Source: Methylomicrobium agile (lineage in GTDB: Bacteria > Pseudomonadota > Gammaproteobacteria > Methylococcales > Methylomonadaceae). From it: a DNA stretch of 64,000 nucleotides. Every line of letters starts with the position of its first letter. The stretch's first letter is position 1. The stretch spans positions 2,108,001 through 2,172,000 of the forward strand of contig NZ_JPOJ01000001.1 in assembly GCF_000733855.1 (NCBI RefSeq), given 5' to 3'. Of the stretch, positions 9,923 to 17,904 are shown in pieces. A program made the position numbers and the translations under genes. Under the pieces are notes generated by a model. That model did not search any database and was not told the DNA's origin. It worked only from the letters and a program-made list of their open reading frames with translations.

Positions 9923-10563
9923 TGGCCGAATCGATTACACAGCCTAAGGTTTTATTGGTCGAAGGCAAGGATGAAGTCAATTTTTTTGGGGCTTTACTGA
10001 AAAATTGCGGGGTTGAAAATGTGGACATTTGGGAGGTTGGCGGAAAAGACAAGTTTCCGAATGAATTGGCTGCGTTCCTGTTGAGCTTCGATAAACAAGT
10101 TCAATCCTACGCGATCATCCGTGATGCGGACGGCGATCCGGCGGCCGCATTTCAAAGCATTACCGATCTTTTAAAAAAGAATAAGGAACCGGTTCCGACA
10201 AAGCACGCGGATTACGACAGCACTGATAAACGCCGTGTCGGAGTATTCATCATGCCGGGCAATCAAGAAGAAGGCATGTTGGAAGATTTATGTTTACAAA
10301 CAGTAACGGATCATCCGGCGATGAATTGTGTCGATGGATACCTAGCTTGTTTGGAGCACTCGTTAATGATCCGGCAACCTAACCAACCCAAAGAACCGGG
10401 ATGTTTCTATTTCCCTAAAAATCGCAGTAAAGCGAAGGCACAGGCTTTTCTGGCCGGAATGCACGAGAGTGTGACGGCAGTGGGCTTGGCGGCTCAGAAA
10501 GGTTGTTGGAATCTCGATCACCCGGTGCTGGATGGTTTGAAAGCATTTATCAAGGCACTTTAG
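9922..10563 (+). CDS. DUF3226-type TOPRIM protein, partner of the AAA ATPase
   Basis: 213 aa. TOPRIM signature: LLVEGKDEVNFF near residues 11-22 carries the catalytic Glu, and IIRDADGDP near 66-74 carries the DxD acidic pair; VGVFIMPGNQEEGMLEDL follows, as in DUF3226 proteins. TOPRIM proteins of OLD and PARIS-like systems act as nucleases released or activated by the partner ATPase. The start ATG at 9922 shares bases with the upstream TGA and is preceded by GGAGG at 9910-9914. The pair resembles PARIS AriA/AriB in layout, although AriB belongs to DUF4435 and not DUF3226. Confidence 0.82.
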   Translation: MAESITQPKVLLVEGKDEVNFFGALLKNCGVENVDIWEVGGKDKFPNELAAFLLSFDKQVQSYAIIRDADGDPAAAFQSITDLLKKNKEPVPTKHADYDSTDKRRVGVFIMPGNQEEGMLEDLCLQTVTDHPAMNCVDGYLACLEHSLMIRQPNQPKEPGCFYFPKNRSKAKAQAFLAGMHESVTAVGLAAQKGCWNLDHPVLDGLKAFIKAL

Positions 10564-10626
10564 TTAGGGTTGCCGCTAAGCGTCTGATATAGTTTAACCG
10601 CTCATCCCAACCCTCAGGAGGCAACT

Positions 10627-10890
10627 ATGGCCGTCATTTTACAAACCGAAGTCCAGTTCGATGCGCAAGGCCACTTGGTCATACCGATCGAATTGAAACG
10701 CGCAATTGCCGCCGAAAATGACGCTTCGCTGATAGCGAAGGTGGAAGACGGTCGTTTGATACTCGAAAAACGAGACAACGTTCGAGAGCGTTTGAAAGCC
10801 CGGTTTGCAAAAATTCCCGCCGATGTCAGCTTGGCCGATGAATTGATCGCGGACCGTCGCCGCGAAGCCAGCCGTGATGGGGAGTTATGA
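10627..10890 (+). CDS. AbrB/MazE-type (VapB-like) antitoxin
   Basis: 87 aa. The N-terminal FDAQGHLVIPIELKRAI with DGRLILEK is the swapped-hairpin SpoVT/AbrB DNA-binding fold. A basic and acidic C-terminal tail (residues ~45-87) would wrap the toxin. AGGAGG is placed well before the ATG. It overlaps the PIN gene by four bases (ATGA), the normal antitoxin-toxin order. AbrB-type antitoxins usually repress their own promoter together with the toxin; a short gap of about 60 bases upstream could hold that promoter. Confidence 0.85.
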   Translation: MAVILQTEVQFDAQGHLVIPIELKRAIAAENDASLIAKVEDGRLILEKRDNVRERLKARFAKIPADVSLADELIADRRREASRDGEL

Positions 10891-11273
10891 GTATTGTTTT
10901 GGACGCTTCTGCATTATTGGCTTATCTGCACGAAGAACCCGGCGCGGATACCGTTGGCGCGGTCATTGGCGAGAGCTTCATTTCAACGGTCAATTGGTCC
11001 GAAGTGATGCAAAAATCCTTATCCCGCGGCATAGATATCGAAGGCTTGCGCGAAGACATCGAAGCGCTTGGGGTAAGAATCGAGGCCTTTACTCTGGAAG
11101 ATGCCGAGTGCGCCGCAAGATTATGGTCGATTTCACGGCCGCTGGGTTTATCGCTGGGTGATCGCGCTTGCTTGGCTTTTGGCATGCGTCGACAGATTCC
11201 GGTGCTTACTGCCGACCGTGCCTGGTTAAATTTGGCGGCGGCCTTAAATTTAGAAATTCAGGGCATACGGTAA
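10887..11273 (+). CDS. PIN-domain (VapC-type) ribonuclease toxin
   Basis: 128 aa. PIN fold with the expected acidic residues: D6 in IVLDASALLAYL, the Glu of NWSEVMQK (~residue 40), the Asp of SLGDRACLAF (~93) and the Asp of LTADRAW (~112). PIN toxins cleave tRNA or rRNA. Translationally coupled to the AbrB-type antitoxin. It ends seven bases before the large helicase gene, so the addiction module is embedded within the defence operon; loss of the island would free the toxin. Confidence 0.87.
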   Translation: MSIVLDASALLAYLHEEPGADTVGAVIGESFISTVNWSEVMQKSLSRGIDIEGLREDIEALGVRIEAFTLEDAECAARLWSISRPLGLSLGDRACLAFGMRRQIPVLTADRAWLNLAAALNLEIQGIR

Positions 11274-11280
11274 GGCCGGT

Positions 11281-14200
11281 ATGCTCCCCATATTGGTCGC
11301 GCGCCAGATTGTCGAAGGTCTGCAAACATTTTTGCGTACAACGTTTCCGGTTACCACACACGGGTTTAGACACGACGCCAGCCGAACCTTGATCGACGAC
11401 TTTCTCGACAAAGACGGCAATTTGGCGAAAGGGCCCTGGCTGGAAGTCAAACTGCCTTATCGAACCGCTGAAACCGGCGAGCCGCTGCCGTTTACGCATT
11501 ATTCGATCACATTTACGCCCTATCAACATCAAGTTTTGGCGTTTAGGCGTTTGTCCGGCAATGGCGCACGATCGACGATTGTCGCCACCGGCACCGGCTC
11601 GGGCAAGACCGAATGCTTTATGTATCCGATACTGGATTATTGTCTGTCTCATCGGCATTCGGGCATCAAGGCGATCATCATTTACCCGATGAATGCGCTG
11701 GCGACCGATCAGGCGCGGCGTTTTGCGAAGGAATGCAGCAAGCTCGACATCAAATTGAGCGTCGGCCTGTTTACCGGCGACGATGGCTCGAACAATCGGG
11801 GGATGACGCCGGAACAAGTGATTACGCATCGGGAATCGTTGCGCGACAATCCGCCGGATATTTTGCTGACCAACTACAAGATGTTGGACTTTTTGCTGAT
11901 GCGACCGCAGGATCAGCGTTTGTGGCAATTCAATTCGCCGGGCGTGTTGCGCTATTTGGTGGTTGACGAGCTGCATACCTTCGATGGCGCGCAGGGAACC
12001 GACCTGGCCTGTTTGATCCGGCGCTTGCGCGATAAATTGAGCGCCGGTGATGAAATGGCTTGCGTGGGAACTTCGGCCACCATCGGCGATGCGTCGGCTG
12101 TCGCCGATCTTAAGGACTATGCCGAACAGGTATTCGCCACGCCGTTTGATGACGATGCGATCGTGCTGGAAGATCGTTTGGCGGTGGATGAATATTTGAG
12201 CCGTCATGGCGCGCATCAGGAGGTGATCGCGCGATGGCCGGTCGAGGCACTGGCCGAATTGCGTCCCGGAGAATCCGACGCGGGCGTTTATTTGCGCCGC
12301 GCCGCCGAGTTGTGGCTGGGTCAGTCGTTGGCTTTGGATGCCGCTGACGAATCTGCCCGAATCAAGGCTTCCGTCCTATTGGGCGAGCAATTGTCGCGGC
12401 TGACGGCGTTCCAGGAGTTGTTAAGGCAAGCGCATGTCTTGTGCGATGCCAGAGCGTTGGCGAACGAATGGCGGCAGCGCCTGCGCCTGCCCGACCAGGA
12501 AGCCGCCGAAACCTTGATCGATAGCTTGGCGGCTTTGGTCTCGGCCGCCCGGCGCTGGAAAAATCCGGGGTATGATGTAAAAGGGCCTGTGAAGAAGGAC
12601 GATGTCGAACCTTTCTTGCAGGTTAGGGTTCAGCTTTGGTTGCGCGAACTCAGGCGGATGGTCGCTAGTGTGAGTGAAAATCCTGAACTGACGCATGCCG
12701 ATGATCTGCGCAATTTGGCCGATCCGCTGCATCTGCCGCTTCTGCACTGCCGGGAATGCCATGCCGTTGCCTGGGGCTCGGTCGTTGCCGAAGGGGAACG
12801 CAGAATAAAGCCCGATTTGCAGGGTTTTTATCAATCCTGGTTCGCACAAAAACCGGATGCGGCCTTGTTTTTTCCATTGGACTCCGAACGCAGAAGAGCC
12901 GACAACGAGAAAGTCTGGCTTTGTGTTCGTTGCCATCAATTGTCGCCGTTGAAAGGCGGCAATGTCTGTACAGGCTGTGAAGGGGAGCGCATTGCGCTTT
13001 GGGCGCCGGACATTCGTAAACCGGTGCAGCGGAACGGCATCAACAGGACCGTGGTTTCGGCCGATTGTCCCTGTTGCAGCGGCCATGAGTCGCTATCGGT
13101 AATCGGTTCCCGCGCGGCAAACCTGTCCAGTGTGATGATCGGAGAGTTGTTCGGATCATCTTTCAACGACGATTACAAGCTGATCGCGTTTTCCGATTCA
13201 GTGCAGGATGCGGCGCATCGGGCCGGCTTTTTTGGCGCGAGAACGTATTCGCAAACGCTGCGCAATGCCTTGGCTCGATATATTCGTAGCCAAGGTGAAG
13301 GGCTGGCGTTACCCCGTCTGGCGCAAGAATTTCCGAATTTTTGGCGGCGGCAATTGGCCAGTGAGGAAGTCTTCGTCGGCACATTTATCGCGCCGAACAT
13401 GGAATGGTTGCAGGGTTATCAGGAATTGAAGGCGACCGGCAAAATACCCAATGCCAGCGATGTGGCCAACTTGGTTTCCAAACGTCTGTCTTGGGAGGTG
13501 ATCAGTGAGTTCGGGCTGCGTTGCCGGATCGGACGGACGCTCGAACGTTCGGCAGTGGCAACCGTGGTGCCTGATAACGATCGCTTGCAAAACAGTTGCG
13601 ACCGTCTGACACATCGATTACGAGAAGAACTGGGCATGCTTTCGGATGTGCCTGTCAACGATGTTCGCTATTTTCTGTTGGGGATGTTAACGCGGCTTCG
13701 GCAAAAAGGCGCATTTTATACGAAGGAGTTGGAGACTTACGTCAAGGAAGGCGGCAAGGAGTTTTTGCTGACCCGATTGCCGTTCATGCCGGGATACGGA
13801 TTCGGCAACCGGCCGCCGGCGATGCTGAGCATGGATCAGGTCTCCGGCAATTTTGAAAATTTGCTGAGCCAAGGCGCTTGGTATCGCGACTGGTTCAACA
13901 AATGTCTGGCGGCTGATCAACCGTTGGCTTCGGCCGAGTACCAACAGGCGTACACGATTACGCTGGATGTGCTGGAAAAGGATGGTTGGTTACATGCCAT
14001 CCAGGTCCGTCAGCAGATGGTTTGGGGCCTGAATCCGTCGCAATGGCAGGTGACCACGCAAATGCTCGATGTCGCCTGCAAGGACTGTCAGCATCGCTTG
14101 CCGACGCCAAGCCGGCAACTGCATTGGCTGATCGGCATGAAATGCTTGCGGCAAGGGTGTTTCGGCCATTACCAGCCGGCGCCGATGCAGGCGCGATCCG

Positions 14201-17200
14201 GGCATTATCGTGCGTGGCCCCGGCGTTTGGTGCCCAGCGAACATACCGGTTTACTGGACGGCGAGAAACGCCACGCCATTGAATCCTCGTTTATCGAGGG
14301 CGGCAATTCTTGGGATATTAATCTCTTGTCCGCGACCCCGACGCTGGAAATGGGGATTAATATCGGCGATTTGTCGACGGTGTTGCTCTGTTCGGTGCCG
14401 CCGGCGCAGGCGAACTATCTGCAACGCATTGGGCGGGCGGGGCGCCGCGACGGTAATGCGCTGGCGGTTACCATCGCGACTGGGCATCGGCACGATCTTT
14501 ATTTTTACACCAGCCCGAAAGAAATGATGGAGGGACAGATTTCTCCGCCCGGTGTTTTTCTGCAAGCGATGGCGGTGCTGGAAAGGCAGTTGATCGCCTT
14601 TTGTTTTGATCGATGGGTGGCAACCGGCGTCGATGCCTCCGCTATTCCTGGCACCTTACAGAGGGTGCTGGATACGGTAGAAGCCGGAAGGCTGGATGGC
14701 TTTCCGCACAATTTGCTTAAATTTGTCGATGAGCACGGTCTTTCGATCTTGGATCGATTTTTGGTGCTGTTTCCTGATCTGGATGTCGAGGGGATCGAGC
14801 ACATTAAAAAGTTTTTGTTGGGCAGTAAAACCGAAGGGGCTTTGGGATGGCGCATCTTGAATCGGCTCAGCGAGCTTGTCGAGACCCGCAAATCCGTCAG
14901 AGGCCGCGCCGATGAATTGAAAAAACGCATTGCGCAATTGGAAGCCCAACCTGCCGATGAAGCCCGCGATCAATTGTTGGCCGATTCCAGGAGCGAGCGG
15001 GGGGCATTGCTGGCATTGATTGGCAGCATCAATCGACGATTGACGCTGAATTTTTTCACCGATGAAGGCTTATTGCCCAATTATGCCTTTCCGGAGGAAG
15101 GGGTCACGTTGAATTCGGTCATTCTCCGCCGCAGGGAAACACGTGATGAAGGCGATGAACGCAAACGGTACGAAGCCTTGAGTTTTTCGTTTCAGCGCTC
15201 CGCTCAGGCCGCGCTGGGCGAATTGGTGCCGGAGGCCCGTTTTTATGCGGCAGAGCATCAATTAAACATCGAACAAGTCGATTTGAAACTTTCAAAGCCC
15301 CAAACCTGGCGTTTATGTCCTTCGTGTCATTACAACGAAAACCTTGAAGAGAGCGGCGATCCGCACGGCGTATGCCCCCGCTGTGGTAATGCGCAGTGGG
15401 CCGATACCGGTCAAAAGCGCACGCTGCTGAAGCTTCGGCAAGTCTATGCCAGAGCAGATGCGCAGAGTGATCGTATCGGGGACGACAACGATCAACGTGA
15501 GCCGGTGTTTTATCAGCGGCAGTTGCTGGTGGATGTGCCGCCTGTATCGATGCAGGGCGGCTATCGGATTGCCGGAGACGAGTTGCCATTTGGATTCGAG
15601 TATTTGCGCAATGCGCATTTTCGGGAAATCAATTTTGGAGAACCGGGTGATTCTGCCGAAACGTTTCATGTCGCCGGCAGAAGCGATGCGCGCAAAGGCT
15701 TCGTGATTTGCCGGCATTGCGGCATGGTCAGACGGCAACGATTGCGCAAAGGTCAATATGCGCATACCTTGGATTGCCTTTTATCGAAACCGGGAGCACA
15801 AGTCAGCGAATCTGACTGGATCAGCAGTCTTTATCTGTATAGGGAGCTGAATTCCGAAGCCATTCGTATTCTGTTGCCGCTGGCCGATGTCGCACAGTCC
15901 GAGGTGCGAAGGACATCATTCATCGCTGCTCTGAATATGGGACTGCGTCAGTATTTCCGTGGCAACGTGCAGCACCTTGAAATTACCGAAATGTCGGAAT
16001 CGGATGCGAATGGTCACTCTCCTCGTCAATATCTGGTGATCTATGACCGCGTTCCGGGCGGAACCGGTTATTTGAAGGAGTTGATGCGCACCTCCGATAA
16101 TTTGATGGGATTGTTGGAGCAGGCTCATGATCTGTTGTTGAGTTGCACCTGTGCGGATCAGGCCGATCAGGACGGTTGTTATCATTGTATCCTGGCTTAC
16201 CGGGATAGCCGTAACATGGCGGCGATTTCGAGAAAAGCGGCGATCGAATTGTTGGAGCGAATTCTGGCTTTGCGCGATCAATTGCAGCCGGTCGAGCAAT
16301 TAAGCCAAATCGACATGAACAGCGCGCTGGGTAGCCCGTTGGAGGCGTTATTTGTCAGTGCGTTGTCAAAATCTGTCGGAATGACCAAAAAGACGGTCAA
16401 CGGCAAACCCGGCTATTGGATTCATGCGCGAGGAGAAGATGGCGCTGATCAAGTGTGGGAACTTGAACCTCAAGCAAAACTTGGGCCGTCTCAAGACGTT
16501 TTATTGCAAACCATCCCGGATTTTATGCTGCGTCCGGTCAGGGAAAACGATCTGGCCGAGTTTGGCGAGTGGGCCTTGTACTTGGATGGATTCGGACCGC
16601 ATTTCAATAACCAGACCGATGATACGCGAAAACGCCTGGCGGTGATGCGCTCGGGGCGGCGCGTATGGAGCCTGGGGTGGCAGGACATACCGCAGAGCGG
16701 CCAACAGCCCAATTCCGTTATCAACGATTATCTATTAAATCACCGTCAACCCGCGATGTTGGCTCAGTACGATAAATTGGCGGAACGATTTGAATGGCAA
16801 AAAGCAACAAAGATTGAGGATGCTCTGACCGCCGGGCCGTTTAAGCTTTTGCTGGCATTTTTGCAGAAGCCGGCAGAAACCTTATCACAACTCCAACAAA
16901 TTACGCTTTGCAATACGATCGGTTGGCTCTATTTGCCTTCCTTGAAAGCACGGCTTTGGGACGATCCGGCAATGGGATTGAATAGGGTTGTTCCAGGCAC
17001 GGTTTGGCAATGGCTGCAGACTCATGAAGATGCGATGGCATTTGGCGGTTTGCTGAAAGGGATTCAAACGGGGACCCCTCCGGTCGATATCGCCGTTTAT
17101 TTGCCAGCGACTGCATTGAGCTCGAAACAACGCCTGTTAGAAGAGGTTGGCATTTCGGTGACCCTCGACGATACCGCGGCGGCACAAACCAAGGAATTTG

Positions 17201-17727
17201 AAAAAATCTGGCGCGGCTTTTGGCATGCGGTCAATGTGCTGCAATTTGTTCCTTATTTTACGGTGGCGACTCGAACCGGTGTCGCTGAGCAAATGTATGA
17301 AAATTTACTGGAAGGCTGGCCGTCGTCGAAGCAACTGAAAAAATCGGCCGCATTGCAAACCACCGATGAGCGCTGGCAAGCCGTTTTTGACTTGTGTCAG
17401 ATCGAGCAGTTTGCATTGGAGCAATTGGTTGCCGCAGGGATTGATTGTCCGGAAGTCGGTCTCGATCTGTATCTGGATTCGCAAGTCGTGGCGACGGCTG
17501 AATTGGCTTGGCCCAACCGTTCCATCGCGCTGATGATGGAAAATAGAGCGGAACTCCCTAACGATGTAGATGCGACGTCTCGTCGCGACGAGGACGTCCC
17601 CACGCGACGAGGACATCGCGTCTACGACGACTTTCACAATAACATACCGGGATGGGTAATGATTAGCGTTCAAAGCCCGGATTGGATGGATCGATTGTTG
17701 ACGTTGCTAACGAACCAGGAGCGATAA
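11281..17727 (+). CDS. Giant YprA-type helicase with MZB (DUF1998) region and nuclease-like C-terminus
   Basis: 2148 aa. Helicase core: Walker A ATGTGSGKTE (~residues 102-111), motif II VVDELHTFDGAQG (~227), SATIG (~262), then a long insertion, and LLSATPTLEMGIN with QRIGRAGRRDGNA (~1015-1060). Cysteine clusters occur at ~491 (CRECH), ~548-567 (CVRC..CTGC), ~1347-1370 (CPSC..CPRC) and ~1480 (CRHC). The MZB/DUF1998 part contains YDRVPGGTGYLKE and CTCADQADQDGCYHC (~1600-1640). YprA helicase plus MZB is the shared core of DISARM (DrmA and DrmB), Druantia (DruE) and Dpd (DpdJ). A further ~500 residues contain IPDFMLRP, ALYLDGFGPHF and VWSLGW, resembling a Vsr/PD-(D/E)xK nuclease fold (inference). 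The last ~45 codons include a REP pair. The single-chain fusion favours a DruE-like protein, but the neighbours are unlike Druantia. Confidence 0.85.
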   Translation: MLPILVARQIVEGLQTFLRTTFPVTTHGFRHDASRTLIDDFLDKDGNLAKGPWLEVKLPYRTAETGEPLPFTHYSITFTPYQHQVLAFRRLSGNGARSTIVATGTGSGKTECFMYPILDYCLSHRHSGIKAIIIYPMNALATDQARRFAKECSKLDIKLSVGLFTGDDGSNNRGMTPEQVITHRESLRDNPPDILLTNYKMLDFLLMRPQDQRLWQFNSPGVLRYLVVDELHTFDGAQGTDLACLIRRLRDKLSAGDEMACVGTSATIGDASAVADLKDYAEQVFATPFDDDAIVLEDRLAVDEYLSRHGAHQEVIARWPVEALAELRPGESDAGVYLRRAAELWLGQSLALDAADESARIKASVLLGEQLSRLTAFQELLRQAHVLCDARALANEWRQRLRLPDQEAAETLIDSLAALVSAARRWKNPGYDVKGPVKKDDVEPFLQVRVQLWLRELRRMVASVSENPELTHADDLRNLADPLHLPLLHCRECHAVAWGSVVAEGERRIKPDLQGFYQSWFAQKPDAALFFPLDSERRRADNEKVWLCVRCHQLSPLKGGNVCTGCEGERIALWAPDIRKPVQRNGINRTVVSADCPCCSGHESLSVIGSRAANLSSVMIGELFGSSFNDDYKLIAFSDSVQDAAHRAGFFGARTYSQTLRNALARYIRSQGEGLALPRLAQEFPNFWRRQLASEEVFVGTFIAPNMEWLQGYQELKATGKIPNASDVANLVSKRLSWEVISEFGLRCRIGRTLERSAVATVVPDNDRLQNSCDRLTHRLREELGMLSDVPVNDVRYFLLGMLTRLRQKGAFYTKELETYVKEGGKEFLLTRLPFMPGYGFGNRPPAMLSMDQVSGNFENLLSQGAWYRDWFNKCLAADQPLASAEYQQAYTITLDVLEKDGWLHAIQVRQQMVWGLNPSQWQVTTQMLDVACKDCQHRLPTPSRQLHWLIGMKCLRQGCFGHYQPAPMQARSGHYRAWPRRLVPSEHTGLLDGEKRHAIESSFIEGGNSWDINLLSATPTLEMGINIGDLSTVLLCSVPPAQANYLQRIGRAGRRDGNALAVTIATGHRHDLYFYTSPKEMMEGQISPPGVFLQAMAVLERQLIAFCFDRWVATGVDASAIPGTLQRVLDTVEAGRLDGFPHNLLKFVDEHGLSILDRFLVLFPDLDVEGIEHIKKFLLGSKTEGALGWRILNRLSELVETRKSVRGRADELKKRIAQLEAQPADEARDQLLADSRSERGALLALIGSINRRLTLNFFTDEGLLPNYAFPEEGVTLNSVILRRRETRDEGDERKRYEALSFSFQRSAQAALGELVPEARFYAAEHQLNIEQVDLKLSKPQTWRLCPSCHYNENLEESGDPHGVCPRCGNAQWADTGQKRTLLKLRQVYARADAQSDRIGDDNDQREPVFYQRQLLVDVPPVSMQGGYRIAGDELPFGFEYLRNAHFREINFGEPGDSAETFHVAGRSDARKGFVICRHCGMVRRQRLRKGQYAHTLDCLLSKPGAQVSESDWISSLYLYRELNSEAIRILLPLADVAQSEVRRTSFIAALNMGLRQYFRGNVQHLEITEMSESDANGHSPRQYLVIYDRVPGGTGYLKELMRTSDNLMGLLEQAHDLLLSCTCADQADQDGCYHCILAYRDSRNMAAISRKAAIELLERILALRDQLQPVEQLSQIDMNSALGSPLEALFVSALSKSVGMTKKTVNGKPGYWIHARGEDGADQVWELEPQAKLGPSQDVLLQTIPDFMLRPVRENDLAEFGEWALYLDGFGPHFNNQTDDTRKRLAVMRSGRRVWSLGWQDIPQSGQQPNSVINDYLLNHRQPAMLAQYDKLAERFEWQKATKIEDALTAGPFKLLLAFLQKPAETLSQLQQITLCNTIGWLYLPSLKARLWDDPAMGLNRVVPGTVWQWLQTHEDAMAFGGLLKGIQTGTPPVDIAVYLPATALSSKQRLLEEVGISVTLDDTAAAQTKEFEKIWRGFWHAVNVLQFVPYFTVATRTGVAEQMYENLLEGWPSSKQLKKSAALQTTDERWQAVFDLCQIEQFALEQLVAAGIDCPEVGLDLYLDSQVVATAELAWPNRSIALMMENRAELPNDVDATSRRDEDVPTRRGHRVYDDFHNNIPGWVMISVQSPDWMDRLLTLLTNQER
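17566..17625. repeat. REP pair near the 3' end of the giant helicase gene, first copy
   Basis: Outer ends GTAGATGCGACG and CGCGTCTAC, each arm with an internal hairpin (GACGTCTCGTC type). Again 5' GTAG facing outward on both strands. Translated as Arg/Asp-rich codons in frame with the helicase. Confidence 0.7.
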
Positions 17728-17904
17728 GTGGAAAATCTAAGTGTAGATGCGACGTCTCGTCGCGACGAGGACGTCCCCACGCGACGAGGACATCGCGTCT
17801 ACGACGACTTTCACAATAACATACCGGGATGGGTAATGATTAGCGTTCAAAGCCCGGATTGGATGGATCGATTGTTGACGTTGCTAACGAATCGGGAGCG
17901 ATAA
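17728..17904 (+). CDS. 58-codon mini-gene created by the duplication
   Basis: GTG at 17728 is the duplicated start of the UvrD-like gene (VENL) and runs in frame through the duplicated REP pair and the duplicated helicase C-terminus (NIPGWVMISVQSPDW) to the stop at 17902-17904. It is a by-product of the tandem duplication. Whether it is translated is unknown; it has the same upstream sequence as the real UvrD-like gene. Confidence 0.5.
   Translation: MENLSVDATSRRDEDVPTRRGHRVYDDFHNNIPGWVMISVQSPDWMDRLLTLLTNRER
17743..17802. repeat. REP pair, second copy
   Basis: Same palindromic pair as at 17566-17625, carried along by the 177-bp duplication; now inside the mini-gene. Confidence 0.7.
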
